Below, piece by piece: positions 24,561-37,608 of a DNA stretch of 64,000 nucleotides; within the stretch, counting starts at the first letter, position 1, and each line of letters starts with the position of its first letter. This DNA is from Tolypeutes matacus (lineage: Eukaryota; Chordata; Mammalia; Cingulata; Chlamyphoridae), in the NCBI GenBank assembly GCA_026826555.1, contig JAKSZT010053764.1, positions 13,490,536-13,554,535 of the forward strand, read 5' to 3'. The position numbers and the translations under genes are program-made. The notes beneath the pieces are model-generated. The model saw only the letters and a program-made list of their open reading frames with translations. It did not search any database and was not told the origin of the DNA.

Positions 24561-25391
24561 AGCAAGCACATTACATCTGAGACATGTTTCCTGTCATGCT
24601 TTCATGAACTATGACATGAAACTGTTTTGTGAAAACAAAATAAGTTTCATCACCTCAGCCAATACTTTAATTATTTTAATCAAAAGTCAAAAGGGGACCT
24701 TAAAAAAAAAAGTGGGGCTTTTTAGATGTGGTGAACATTTAATTCCACAGGCAAAATCTGAATTTCTTCTTCATGCTTGGAACCATTAGAGATATTAGTT
24801 CAGAAATGGCATCTGCAAATTTCCCATTGCATCCCTCTCACCTAGAACTATGCCATATGTGAAATAGGGGCTCAAATATTTGATGGATAAGTGAACACTG
24901 GAGTGGAAGTGTCACAACCCACAATACTGAGAGGAAAACCATGGGAGAATTCCAAATGGTATGATGATCTTCTGTGTTGTGTAGGTGTAAAAAATATGAA
25001 GGGTAATAATAGCATTAACTCTTAAATGCTGATTAAAATGGTTTTCCACCGTTACTTGGAGTGGGGATGGGGGTGGTGGTTGGGAGTAGGCTATTGACTA
25101 GATTTTGTGGGCACCAAGCCTGCAGGATATTTCATATTCCTTATGTCGAATTTTGTAAATGTTGAATCTGGAGCATGCATTCTAATTAGCATTGAGTCTG
25201 GTATTAAGGGAAATGTATGCTGCATCCCTGAGAATTGTCAGGGTAATAAGCATCCCATTCCCAACATCTTCCTCCCTATATGAGGTAGATTAAGTCTGCA
25301 AAGAGAAGCATTTAGTGCCCCCAGAAAGGGAAGCAACATATAGTGTCCCTGGTGTTAAGAAAAGGTTCATTTTCCTTGAATGGGTTCCTTA

Positions 25392-25889
25392 CTAAGGAGC
25401 AGTTTGCTCATCCCTAATCACCATGCTCCTTCCATTTCCAGAACAGAGAGAGAGCAAATAAAACAAGCTATTGCTCTTTTCAGACACAGTGTATTTGCTG
25501 CTTATATGGCCTCCATTGAATCCAGCCCTTGGTTTATCCCTCTTTGGGGGGTTCCAGTCTGCTAAGGAAGGCAGCTTGGGGTCCCAAAATTGGCCTAGAC
25601 TCCATGAGCGAGGCCGGCGAGGCATTTGATGGAATGAACGTTGCCCAGCTGTTCCCGCATCTCTTGGGGAGCTGTGAAAATGAGGCATCGCCTTTGAAGA
25701 GAATCTTCCAGAGAAAATAGGTTTGAATTCCCTGAATTTGTATTCCTCTTCTAGCAAAGTTAGTGATTGGAGAGTGAGGAAGAGTTGATGTGTCCCCAGA
25801 AACTCACCTCTCCAGAGAAAGGGTGATCTGCACAGCAGAGTGATCCCAGATCCCTCCTGCCTGGTGACAGTTAATGTCTGGCATCTCAA
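25392..25889 (-). other. Long chance open frame (165 codons), no recognised product
   Basis: One of the longest open frames in the intron. Its product shows no recognisable domain, signal peptide or repeat. A small CpG cluster lies under it near 25605-25622 (gcgaggccggcgaggc). Overlapping open frames on the other strand and the lack of any transcript signals argue against a gene. It could be a relic of an unidentified repeat or retrocopy. Confidence 0.2.
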
Positions 25890-27102
25890 TTCTAGCTATT
25901 GCATAGTTCATGTCAAATAGAGTGCCTTGAGTTCATCCTTCAGCAGATTAAATACCCTGCCTATTACTCAAATACAATAATTTATAAGTTCCCTTAATAA
26001 AAAGGGTAAATTTTCAGATGCTGCCACTCATCATCTATATATTTTAGTGCTTGTGAGTATTTTCACATAATTATATTTAATACTGTAAACTATAAGTGCT
26101 GTAATTTCCTTTGACCTATGTTGCAGTTAGAGACATTACTTGATCAGAGCTCTCAATGAGTCATTTTATGCACACGTATTTAGTTAATTGGTTATTTTTT
26201 TTTACTGCCTCTGTTTATATGTAATACACTCTTATATGGGAAAGGAAATCAGCCTGCTTGCAGCTGAGTCTGGTAAAAGAGCAATTAGGTTCTATCAGAG
26301 TGAACAGCTGTCAATAATGAGTTCTGAATTAAAATTACTAGCAAAGAAAGGAATCTAGACATCTGCAGGAAATGTGAAAATATTTTTATAACCTAATAGC
26401 TGAGCTCTGGACAGGGGTATCACTGAGTTTTCCCAGCTGTACCTCCCATGTATTTTGAAATATTCCCAGACTGAAAGAACACTGAAACTCATGACATAAA
26501 CTTGACAGCATTAAAAAACATGTTTGGCTGCCTTTGAAAAGTGTGTATTTTGATTTCATATAATCAGCATGAAAACTTTCTATTTCAAACTATTTTGCTT
26601 GCCCCTGGTCATAAAATGAAGCTTAAAAATAGTTCTCTTATCTTTATATTGTGTCTTTTCAATCCGGGTTCTATTGCTTGGATATTTTTCTTTCTCTCTT
26701 TGGAAAAATACTTTTGGGTCTTATTACATGGTATCTGATTTGCTCACATCTGGGATTGTTTCTTACAAAGAAAACTTGCAAGGTGGACTTCTGGCATGGG
26801 GCATCTGAGTTTTATTACAAGATAATTCTACATATTTGCAGGTATCTAGAGATACGTTTGGTGTTCTCCAAGAAAAGCATACTTTACATTTTTGAAAGCA
26901 GCCTTTGTAGTGTCCCCTTTCCATAGAAATTTAAATCAAGAACAAAAATCTACGTCAATGAGAGATCAAGATTTCATTAATTATAAATATATACATGAAT
27001 ACAGATATATACATATACACATATACATGGTTATGAGTATATTTGACCCATCTGTTTGCCCTCATTTACTTATGTAAACATTAGAGGTCTCCTCTCTATC
27101 CT

Positions 27103-27240
27103 TATTGCCCAAAGTGTGGCCCATAGACCAACAACGTCAGCATCACTATAGAACTTGTTGGAAATGCACATTCCTGGCCCCATCAAGCCCCCAGGCCTAC
27201 TAAATCAGAATCTCTGGGCAGAGCCCAGGAAACTGTATTT
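27103..27240 (+). mobile_element. MER5A hAT-Charlie DNA transposon fragment
   Basis: The + strand follows MER5A: 'cccaaagtgtggcccataga', 'gtcagcatcactatagaact', 'tgttggaaatgcacattcct', 'cctactaaatcagaatctct' and 'cccaggaaactgtatttgaa'. The right end degrades after about 27240. Confidence 0.75.
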
Positions 27241-28864
27241 GAAGACTGCTCTGGAAGTGTTTGCAGTGCACTTGGATATATCAGTGTATCAGTGCCTGGG
27301 GGCACATTGTCTGGTGATGGATACATAAAGGAATGAACCTCTCATTTCGTATTTTTGTGCTGAATTTTTGAATATTAACTTCCATCTCTTTGATGTCGCA
27401 GTCTCTTGACTGTTTTCCATCCTCTGGTATTACCCCACATGAAAGGCAAATCCTCTCTCATCCTCAGATGTAGCTGGTGCATTATTCTAAATACACTCAA
27501 CACTAGTCTTCTTTAATTAAGTAAGCAGACTACACTTACGTAAAGTCATCCATAGGCCAAGACACTAAAAAAGATAGAGTTGACATAAATATACCTAGTT
27601 AATTCCTAGCCATGTACAGAAAGATCTATTTAGAGACTGCTTCAAAAAAACATCTAACTCACTTCCTTCCATCGGCCCTTCTGTTTTACTCTGCTTAACC
27701 TGACTCAGGAGGAATAGCATGTGTTGCTAATGGCTATTGTGCTGTGAAAGCTGAACAGGTTGTAGTAAAGACTATGCAATTAGTACATCCTTGGGTTGAA
27801 CAGTACAAACCTGAGTAGTTTCACATGGCAGGCCTGGGAAATGGTTGTATAGACTTTCAAAATGTGGATAATTTTGAATTGTTCTAAACAATTTAGAATA
27901 TGGACTGAACTGATATCCCTTTTACAAAGAAAGTCTGTGTAAGTGATACAGTTCCTTATATTCTCATAGCATCAATGGCTCTCTTTTCAGATTCAAGTCA
28001 CCTACCAATTACTAGGGCCAGCTGAGTTATTTCTGTCTTTGCCCAGGCACCTCCTCAATCCATCTGTAAAATGAGGCCTGTTGTGGCATATTCAGGTGTT
28101 CTTTATTTAAACATATTAGCCTTCTGATTCCGCTTGAGCAGCACATTTTAAGAATAATAGGGAATCTGGCAGATGATGTTGGGACAGAGCCAAGACCATG
28201 CAGAATTCTTTGGAGGATATCCGTTTGAGTCTATATACATGAAGAAAAACAGATTTGGCTCATGTGAGTTTAATTTTTTGTCAACTTATTCCTTTTAAGA
28301 AAGTCCCCTTCACTCATTAAGAAAAAATAAAATGCCCTGAGGGAATATGATCTGGGGAGGTCACCCTTGTCCTCTCCATATTTTAGACAAGGATCCTTAC
28401 CTGGTCATGGGTAGAAGCTCTATTATTATTCTCTGCTTCTTCTCTGTTGATGAAGTGTAAACTCCTTTTGATTGTCAGAGGATGCCACACAAATGTACAA
28501 TGAACTTTTTCTTTCTCAGATGATCAAGGTTCTGGATTGTCTCACCCTACATTTTCCTTATTCTAACTCTTTAAGCCTTCTCTTCTCTATGAAGACTCCT
28601 GTTCCTTCCTTGGAAGCTGGCACTGGATGACAGGGCCAAGCCCCTGCTGCAAAGAACAACCAGTGCCACCCCAGTGCCTTCTCCTGGGAATCCATCTCTA
28701 GACAAGGCATTTATCCCCAGCTAGAGAGAATGCATCCCATTTCCTTTCTCTGTCTTTTTGGAGCCTTAAGTGTGTCATGATCTTTAATTATGATATTTAT
28801 TATGTTAACTTTTATCTATTATTTTACATTTCTTTCTAATTTCCATCATTACATAGTTATGCTG

Positions 28865-29345
28865 TCCTTATTTAAAAAAAAAAAAAAAAGTCAAACACTT
28901 CAGCTAAATTGAAAGTCCCCCCACCATCCTAGCATCATTACCAATTCCCATTCTCTTCTCAGAAGCAAATATTGTTAAAATTTGTGTATCTCTCCAACTC
29001 ATTTTCTGTGCATTGACATAAATGCATATAAAATATTTAATTTGTTGAGATTAACAATGTCTTAGAGATTTTTTTTGTTAATATGTGGATTTATACCTCA
29101 TTCTTTTTAACTGCTACATAGGATTCATGGCTTCCATATGTTATAGTTTAACCATTTCCCTAGTGATGGGAATTGTTTTTCCCAATTATTTTGCTATTTC
29201 AAAGAATGCTGCAATGAAAATCTCTTTCTAAGCATCTGTACATATGTATACCTATACCTCCATAACAGATTTCTAGAAGTGGGAGTGTTGTGTCAATGAA
29301 TATGTGCACTTCAAACTTTAATGAATACTGCAAAATTTCCCTCCA
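28865..29345 (-). mobile_element. L1M (old LINE-1) 3'-end fragment
   Basis: The reverse-strand L1M 3' region is recognisable: 'tttttaactgctacatagga', 'gtttaaccatttccctagtg', 'aaagaatgctgcaatgaaaa', 'gatttctagaagtgggagtg' and 'caaaatttccctccaaaacc'. There is no open frame. An A run sits near 28872-28889. Confidence 0.75.
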
Positions 29346-31209
29346 AAACCACTACATGAAATAAGTGTATAGTCTGTGCTCAATAGCAGAGATGAATTCT
29401 GTGGCTCAATGACCATTTCTTCAAAAATACTTTTAAAATTATTTATTGCATATTAATATGTAAAAGTAATTTAGGCAGATGAAAATTTAGGTCTAAGAAA
29501 TCCATAGAATTCCTATGGTCATTCTAGGTTAAAGATGCCAGAGAACTCAATACCAAATTATTTGTGGGTCAGTATTTTAATAGAAGGCCCCAAATTTTCT
29601 AGAGATACCCAGTATTATTACACATTGAGTTCAATGTTAATTTTTAATAAAGGATGAAAGAAGAGTTTCAAAACAGCAGCCTTAGCAGTGTCACATCAGT
29701 TTTATCAGGATGGTCAACTGTTGAATATTATAAGGCTCAGTCATAAAACTCAAGCCATTCTCATAGCTGTCCTTTTCGCATTCAGTTTTTATATACTTGC
29801 AGTTTATAAAATAGCATTATTATTATAGCTGAAGTATAATACCCAATCAAGTTATAGGCTGACATATGTATAAAATGGTCACAGTGATTTTTATCCATAT
29901 TGTACTGTCTTTGCACCCAACTAAATGACCTGTGACATTTCCTAATTAAACTGTCTTTCTTTGCCAGATCATTGAAGTATCAGTCCAGGTCAACACTGAA
30001 ACTCCACCAGATTAATCAGAAAAGCCAACTTTTAAACACATCCGAAGAACGGATTTTAGCACAAAATAGCCCCCTTATGCCTCTTAATTTTCCATTTTGC
30101 ACATTACTACCGTATCACATCATGGGACATTAAGCATATTTCAACTCATGAGACTAACTCAATCATGTTTATAGAAACTGAAAACAAATGTTGCAACTGG
30201 ATGAATGATAATATTGAAGTAATAACAATTTCCTAGTAGGTGTCCTTAATGAATTGCATAGTCTTGCAGCTTGTAAACACTAGAATGTATATCACTCACA
30301 GAAACTGTATTTTTTTTAAAAAAAAGGCCGAAGTTTGGCAATAATTTGGTTTGCTGTAGAAGTCACAACAAATAGAGAGTTCCTATGTATTCTGATTCTC
30401 TTCAGTGAAATCATTGTCCTCAATGGAAGGTAACCTGGAAAGTTCATTTTACATCAGGGAATAATGGGAACCAACATAATCCTAGACTTGATTTAAAAGT
30501 GCTGTCCTCTTCCATTTTTGGTGGAATTTTCTGTAACATAAAAATGTACTGAATTGTGCTGGCCTCAGCTTGAAGCACAGGGTTATGTACTTTTTTTTTT
30601 TTTTTTTTTCTTTTAAGGATATTCAGAAAAATCTGTCTCAGTGCTTGGCAACCACTCTAACAGAAAACAGATTAAAATAAGGGTGGTTTATCAGTGTTGC
30701 TGTTCTTATCATGTTTCAGGTTGAAGGCTGTTGAAATGATAAAAAACAAACAGCACTAAATAGGGTTCCATCATTATCACTGCTTTGGGGAGCTGAGTTT
30801 TTCAGGATCAAAGAAAAATGCATGTGCTTTTAGAACTACAATTCTTCATTTTGAGAGGTGTACTGCACTCAGATACTGGTGGGTGAAAAAACGAGTAAAT
30901 TGGAGAAGGAAATAAAATATGTGCTGCTATGGGAACTTGGAAATTCAAAGAAAAGTGGGCTGGCATACTTTTAAAAGCTCTGGATTTTCAAAGTTCAATT
31001 TCTTCAGGGAAAAAATAATGCCTGAGGTTTGTTATTTCTCAGCAACTGGAGTGAAGCATAAGCACAGGTTGTTTCCATCTCATCAAATTATAAAAACTCC
31101 CTTTATCTTTGCAAACATTTATCAAAGGTATGTTCCCATGTGGAGGGCTTTGGGGAATGTTCCTCTATATGTCATTGATCCAGTAGAGGGTTTAATTTTT
31201 TTAAGCGTG

Positions 31210-31660
31210 TATTTTTTATTTTGCAACTGATGTTGAGCACTTTAAATTTCCCTGGCATGGAAACTGCCATGAGAAATTGTCAAACATTAGAGACAAGGAA
31301 GCTGCTGTCTTTCCCCTCAAGAGGCTTCTTAACTGGTATAAGGATAATAACCAGAAAGCAAAATAAAGTAAGACAGTTCCTGAAAAAGAGGTATAAATTG
31401 TCATAGGAATCCAAGGAGGAATTTATTAAGGAAAGGGTCTTGATCAAGGATACAGCACTTGAGGTGAGTTTTGAAGGAAGGTAGATGTCATCAACAGGTA
31501 GAGATATAAAGAAGGTAAAAGGACCTGCATAAGAAAAGGCACCGAGCTGGGAAAGCTTATAATGTGTTATATTTGACTGGAGCTGAGAGAAAGCCACGAA
31601 ACTTTTAACAGAAGTATCCACCTGAGAGCCATGTCCTTTTAATGGCAAGGCCTGTGCCAA
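31210..31660 (-). repeat. L2 fragment
   Basis: The reverse L2 layout is suggested by 'tgagcactttaaatttccct', 'ctttcccctcaagaggcttc', 'cttgaggtgagttttgaagg' and 'gcataagaaaaggcaccgag'. The 149-codon open frame on - at 31280-31729 falls in this repeat and is not a gene. Confidence 0.5.
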
Positions 31661-32239
31661 AGACCCTTCCCGATGAAATTTTTGAGCCTCCAAGATAAAG
31701 GGAAAAAAATCCCACAAGTATATGGGCAAAAATTACTTCTAGAAGAACAAAAATCAGAGTGGCATAAGGCCACTTGAAATTATGAACGATGACCGTAAAG
31801 CAGTGTATTTAGAGTTTGAGGAGATAAAGTTGGAGTCCAGTGGTTCTGCACGTGGCCAAGTTGTTGGTCATATGCAAAGGCAAAAGAAAGAATTTTTCGG
31901 ATATACAGGAGCTCAGAAATAATACCATCCATGCACATTTTATATGAAACATTATTCCAGCCCTCCAAGAGATGCGTCAAAACGAAGAACTCAACAATAG
32001 ATGACACAGAAGGTGAGGTACAAAACATGTAAAACAAAATTATTCTTAAAAATTTGTAATATGGTTTTAAGTTAAAAAAATTTTTTTAAACAATCCTTGA
32101 AATAGAAAATAAATATGGAACATGCCCTCGTTTCCTTGCACCATTCCAGCCACTCTGGCTTTCTTTTAGTTACTCAAATATGCTAAACAATTTTCCACTC
32201 CAGGGCCATTTGGGGGGATATTCTCCACCTTCAAAATTT

Positions 32240-32518
32240 TTCCCAACTCTTCTTCACTAAGCTAATGGCTTTTCATCCTTTAGGAATCAATCTGATAGAC
32301 ACTTTTTCAGAGATGTTCTGCCAATATCCTGCACATTTACCTCACAGCAGTTATTGAGATTTGTTATTATATGTTTACTCACGTGGTTAGTTGTTTAATG
32401 TCAAATTCCCGCACTAAACTGTAATATCCATGATGAGAGGATCATGTTTGTTTTTTGCTTACCACTTCTCCAGTGTCTTAGTGCATGGTAGGCAGTCAGT
32501 AAATATCTGTGGAACAAT
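32240..32518 (+). repeat. L2 3'-end fragment
   Basis: L2 order on +: 'agagatgttctgccaatatc', 'actgtaatatccatgatgag', 'ccagtgtcttagtgcatggt' and 'ggcagtcagtaaatatctgt'. Confidence 0.7.
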
Positions 32519-33589
32519 AATATCCAGTGGAGTCTTGCGAAAGAGTATATAGCAAATGTGGATGGAAGAACAAAATAATGAGTGCCTTCCTATCTCCCCC
32601 TAGGTGGTGGGAATAGACTGAGATAGTCAGGGTGGTGTGGTAAAAGTGTAACAACCAGCTCTTGGGAAAAAAATGTAGCATTTGCCAACTTCCTCGGTTT
32701 AATACTCCCACCATGGCTGATTTCAGACCACAGACATGTGGTCACTGAATACAAAGCTGGGAAGATATGTGCAGCAGCATGCCATTAGATAATATTCTCA
32801 CCTCAAGAGCATAGGTAATAGGAAAATACAGTAAAATAGTTAGGAAGTGATGATTATTGGATATTTATTACTTTTGTTTTTAATATAATTTCTTTAAGTT
32901 TACATAATTGAATTTTAATAATGGCTAGCAAACCAAGCAAGCAAAATTCCTGAAAATTTAACAGTCACTTTTTGGCATCTCCAGCACACCACTGATCAAT
33001 AGTTGAACAAAATTGTGGGCGTTGAATGCATAGGAATTTATAAATATTGTGCAGGGCAAGAGACAAAAACAGTTTAAGGTGATTCTCAAATGTCAGCCCT
33101 GAGTGTTTCAGAGAGTGAACAAGAGCGGAAGGAGCAGGTTTGAGAGGAAAAGATGCTGGATAGGCATCGCACAGGAAACACAATTTATTTTGGGGTAATT
33201 TCATGTACTTCCGTGGTTTGGGTTGTTTTGTGTTTAGGATAATTACAAAATCGCTTTCCTTCCTAACATAAACTCCAAGGGAGTATTTGATTGTGTCCAT
33301 ACTCCTCTAACCAGTGTCATGGAAACCGAGGAGGAAAGGTGTTTCAAGGAACCCACAATAGGGATTAGGTTCTATAAAGGAATATCATGAAGGGGTGTGT
33401 TACAGACACCACCATATTTGGCAATTGTTGCTGACCCAGTGGCAGGGAGCAGCAGTGAAGCCGTGGAAGGTGGTGCTAAATTTGAGCTTGTGATCACCAG
33501 CATTTGAGTCCCTGCATTCTGCTGCTTCCCATTTTCTGTATGACTTCAGGCCAGTTCCCAAATGTTCTGAATCAGAGAATGGAGAAAGA

Positions 33590-34090
33590 AACCACCATTT
33601 ACTGAACGCCTCCCGGGCACCAAGCACTGTGGTAGGGAGGCTTTTTATTGACATCTCATTTACCATGCCGATAGAGGTAAAGGAAGAAAGTTCCTCAAAT
33701 GTAAGAGATTATTTACTGGAGATATGGGAAGAGAGGGAGAGCAACTTGAGGGGGTAAATGAAAGCAAGATTTTAAAAGCCAAATCTCAAATGATCCTTCA
33801 GTGATTCTATCATAATACCCCCACTGGTGCATTGTCTGTTTGTTATCGGTTCGGGAGGTAGAACTTTAAAATGGAGTCTGTACCTACAAAACATCTGCCC
33901 CTTCCTCTATGCTTGCAAAACACTGGGTATGTTTACTTAAGCCTTAAGTCTTACTAGATAATTAGAGTCACTAGATAATTAACTCTATATAATTATTACC
34001 ATCATGATTGAAGGGAAACAGGAAGTTAAGTGACTTTCTCAAGGTCGCACAGCCATAGGTACCTGAAAAACGTATTTTGAACTTTATGAT
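33590..34090 (-). repeat. Two MIR SINE fragments
   Basis: Reverse MIR text occurs at about 33590-33670 ('atttactgaacgcctcccgg') and about 33950-34090 ('aacaggaagttaagtgactt', 'ctcaaggtcgcacagccata'). They are separate old copies with single-copy sequence between them. Confidence 0.6.
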
Positions 34091-34529
34091 CTTGCTTCAA
34101 ACTAATATTTAAAGCTCCCAAGCTAATGCTCCCCAGAGAAGTGGTAACACGTAAGTTTCAGGGGTCATTTCCTTCCCTGTCATCCATATAAACAGCAAGA
34201 TTAAGCAGTTAACAATATTTTGTTTTGGGGGAGAGAGTAGGTTTTGCCCAAGGCATAGCCTTTCATTTTATTTCTTTGTTTCCTCAATATACCTGATATA
34301 GACTCAGGCACACATTTAATACTTTTCCTCCTTCAAATTTTAGAAAAAAATGCATCATCACTATCATCAAGAGGTTGATACTATTTGAAGCTGCAGTTAT
34401 TCCTACCAGTTTTACAAGATTCTTTGGTATCTTCCTGTCAGAATATAGAACCATGCATCATCTAGACATTTGAATGGTCCCTGATGCATATTTTGAGGAA
34501 ATTTTCCTGCCATTTTCTAGAATTCACTT

Positions 34530-34562
34530 GATATATAGATATATAGATATATAGATATATAG
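34530..34562. repeat. (ATATATAG)n simple repeat
   Basis: About four units of the octamer atatatag. Confidence 0.95.
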
Positions 34563-34959
34563 GGCTTGGTTATAAGACATACAGTGTGGTTTCCACTAGA
34601 AAGAATTGCATGAAGTTGTGTTCAGTTAGAAGCAATGCACCATTAGAATGAAGAAAATTTAGAAAGACACCACAGAAAAGAATAAAAGATCGTATCATCT
34701 TAGAATCAGGGGCTGCCTCCTTTTCCCATAGGTCTTACTTAGATTCTTTTCATTGCAAAACAAAGGCATTATCAGGAGACTTAAGACACAGAGATTTTTC
34801 CTGTCTCCATATTCCCTATCAAACACTGTGCCATCTTCTTATATTCCCTGCAGAATTCCAACCCTTTGACAACTGTAGGAATTCTTCGACTGATCTTAGA
34901 GTCCTTGTTCCTAAGTAGACCTGCCTTACCTCGATGGGCTGCTTATTACATACCTCCTA

Positions 34960-35065
34960 TGCCAATCATTCATTCATTCATTTAGTCCATAAACATTATT
35001 GAGCACTTACTGCATTTTTGGTGCAGGGCACATAGAGGACAAAAAAATGCAGTTTCTTCTCTCAA
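34960..35065 (-). repeat. L2 3'-end fragment
   Basis: The reverse L2 terminus: 'atcattcattcattcattta', then 'aaacattattgagcacttac' and 'gtgcagggcacatagagg'. Confidence 0.7.
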
Positions 35066-35839
35066 TATATGCACTATGGTTCGTGTTTGGCAGTCCCTCA
35101 AGACTAATTAATTATACAATGTGCTTGGGACTATAGTTGAGGTTTATTTAAGTCACCAGGGTATCTGGGGCAGAGGGCAATTAATCCTGCCTGAGGAAGG
35201 AAAGTGTCATGGAAACTTGCCATCTAGCAATTTATATAGTTGGGCAAACTAAATAAAATAGGACTTTGTGGCTCCCAGTGAAATTGGAACCACCAGGCCA
35301 ACAGAGCTTTATAGTAAAGCTTGCATCAAGTTTCTCATTGCTTTCATTTCATTACATGCTAAGGCATAATACTATCATTTCTAAGGCTCTTTTTCCCAGA
35401 AAGCATTTGCATGACATGCCCATGTCATCTGAGTTTGTCGGTTTAAATCTTAAATGGAGTCTTAGAATCAATACCCAGGGGCCCTTTAGCACAAGACAGG
35501 CAAAAAGTAAGCAATTTTAAAGTAGTGGTTGTATTACATTCCAACTTAACCTAGTCTACAAACAACAGGGCTCCTGCATGGAGGCCGGATTTGATCTGCA
35601 CTGCTCAGTAGTTCAATAAAGGTATTATGTCATTACACAATGCTTTCTAACCACCTTGCAGCCACTTGGCACAAGAGAGAAATTGACATTTGAATTGAAA
35701 GAGGCACCCTGGTGCTCATTAAATTCATTCAGTTTGAAGTTTTGGTACATTTCTTGCACAGGTGTCCCACCAGGCAGATGAAGGTTCATATGTAGTTTCC
35801 ACAACCAGCAGTATCATTACAAAAACCATCCCTTCTCTA

Positions 35840-36095
35840 TTGTTGTTCCACCTTCCTTAACTTCCCATCCTTCCTGTCCTTCCAGTTCAAAGGCTAAGCA
35901 TCCACAAGATCAACACTTCTTTTTCTTTATTATAAACCTTTTTGTAAAAGTATTATCTCCTTTGATAGACTCTAAGCTCATTCAAAGTACAATCCACATC
36001 AATTTTATTGTTGTATCCCTCAATTCACTTAGCAGAATACATTTTTTTTTCCTGAATGAAGAGATGGATGCAAAGATGGATGGATGAATAAATGA
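35840..36095 (+). repeat. L2 3'-end fragment
   Basis: L2 tail on +: 'atagactctaagctcattca', 'ttgttgtatccctcaattca', 'cttagcagaatacatt', then 'cctgaatgaagagatgga'. The GATG-type tail is slightly expanded. Confidence 0.6.
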
Positions 36096-36542
36096 ACACA
36101 TCGTAACACAAATAACAGTAAACAGTGGGATATGTGGAATGAAAGATGCTTCCTGTTGCTTGGTATATGAGGTGGTGATATATACCTATTCCTGTTGATT
36201 ACATGTTTACCAGCCAGGTAAACATCCAGGATCAAGAGGGGGCAAAAAACATTTTGGACTAAACCATATTTGACCCAAAAATGGACTCGGCCTAAAGTGT
36301 TTGATGAGTAGAAACACAAGGCTTACTTTGAGATTGTAAAATCATAGATGTATTATTTTCTTAGTATTCTTTTCAACACTCAAGGAAATTCCAGTGTTTC
36401 AACCACCTGACTCTGTAATCCAGGTCACTAAATTAGATTGTCTTCTTAGAACAGCAGATGATGCCTAGCCTTTGTGCTTTGCTGACTCGCTCACCTCCTG
36501 GACCAACTGGAAAATGACCTGTGAGTCCAGAAGTAATGAAGT

Positions 36543-36563
36543 AAAAAAAAAAAAAAAAAAAAA
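36543..36563. repeat. Poly(A) run, 21 bases
   Basis: An uninterrupted A run with no recognised flanking retroposon. Confidence 0.95.
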
Positions 36564-36879
36564 TGCCTCAGAGCTTTTTCAGTACCAAAGATTGAGGCTT
36601 TTATTTCCCCACACAGAATACTTGAATTTCTCCAGGAATTTTAAAATACATTGAACTCTGAAAGACAAGGCAGCAACAACAGGAAACACACCCACACTCT
36701 CTAGTGCTTGCTTCTTATTACACACATCTTTCCATTGGGGTTACGCTGCACTATTTTCATTGTGCAACATTTTAGTATTTTAATTATATACTTCCCACTA
36801 GGTTAGTTTAGAACTTCCTTGCACAGTTTTATAATAAGAAATGTTTCAAGTTGAGTGATTTACTAGATTTTATTATCTC

Positions 36880-36900
36880 TTTTTTTTTTTTTTTTTTTTT
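36880..36900. repeat. Poly(T) run, 21 bases
   Basis: An uninterrupted T run about 420 bp upstream of the exon at 37323. Confidence 0.95.
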
Positions 36901-37322
36901 GGTAAATTGAACTGAAATAGACTGAGCAGGTTTGCAAAAAATAGAGCCTAGTTAGGTCTTGACTTATTTTTCACATATTTTCTAATTAAAAACAGTATCA
37001 AGGTTGTTGGTTTTTCATAATATTTCCAAAATAACGTTTACTCGGTAATGCATGATCAAGGAGCATAGTTATTATGGATTTGATATTATTATACTTTGAA
37101 ACTAAACTAATTTTACTCAATATTTTATTCCCTACATTCTGATTATGGTGACTTGATGATGCTTTTGATTTTAGAGTGCTTCAAAATCAACACAATAGAC
37201 CAATTGAGTGGAATTTATGGGTTTAAACACGAGTTAATAAAAATTATAAAAATGATTTTATTGTGCACTGGCTTCCTGATTGGTTTATTTGAGCTTTTCT
37301 TTTCCCTTTGTTTTCCTTATAG

Positions 37323-37608
37323 TGCGGGAGTTGGCCGGACTGGTTGCTTCATCGTAATAGATGCCATGTTAGAAAGAATAAAGCATGAAAAAACTGTAGA
37401 TATTTATGGCCATGTAACTTTAATGAGAGCCCAAAGAAATTACATGGTTCAAACAGAAGACCAATACATCTTTATCCACGATGCACTGTTAGAGGCAGTG
37501 ACTTGTGGAAATACCGAAGTGCCAGCTAGAAACTTGTATGCCTACATTCAGAAGCTGACACAAATAGAAGCAGGAGAGAATGTCACAGGAATGGAGCTTG
37601 AATTTAAG
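37323..37608 (+). CDS. PTPRD: PTPRD coding exon, D1 signature loop to the D1-D2 linker
   Basis: At 286 bp this is the largest coding exon in the window. It opens with the last base of the Ser codon of HCS, followed by [19 protein letters not shown], so the P-loop Arg is CGG at 37336-37338. It then encodes the Q-loop motif [19 protein letters not shown] and the D1-D2 linker with [13 protein letters not shown], ending ELEFK in phase 0. The acceptor is tttccttatag and the donor is AAG|gtatgg. The upstream open frame from 37153 is intronic. The linker residues favour PTPRD over PTPRS and PTPRF. Confidence 0.96.

Larger units (their letters stand above)
6561..37322 (+). other. PTPRD: PTPRD intron, 30.8 kb, splitting the D1 active-site loop
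   Basis: A GT-AG intron from gtaagg to ttttccttatag. No coding exon was found inside it. It holds many old repeats (MIR, L2, L1M, MER5A, MER20, MaLR-like), two young tRNA-SINEs, an older SINE-bearing composite and several simple repeats, each listed separately. Within the blocks between listed repeats (about 7790-10400, 13215-14685, 15725-16985, 20400-21770, 21890-23810, 24560-27100, 27240-28865, 29345-31205 and 36100-37322) only AT-rich single-copy sequence, simple-repeat runs and low-confidence repeat scraps were seen. Confidence 0.9.

Noticed and set aside
29966..30120. A strong pyrimidine tract and AG at 29966-29967 (tgtctttctttgccag) followed by about 52 open codons in the phase of the preceding exon.
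   Set aside because: No downstream donor consistent with a coding exon was seen, the frame ends in a stop, and PTPRD D1 is fully accounted for without it. At most a cryptic acceptor.
31280..31729. A 149-codon open frame on the - strand.
   Set aside because: It lies within an L2-like repeat and shows no recognisable protein features.
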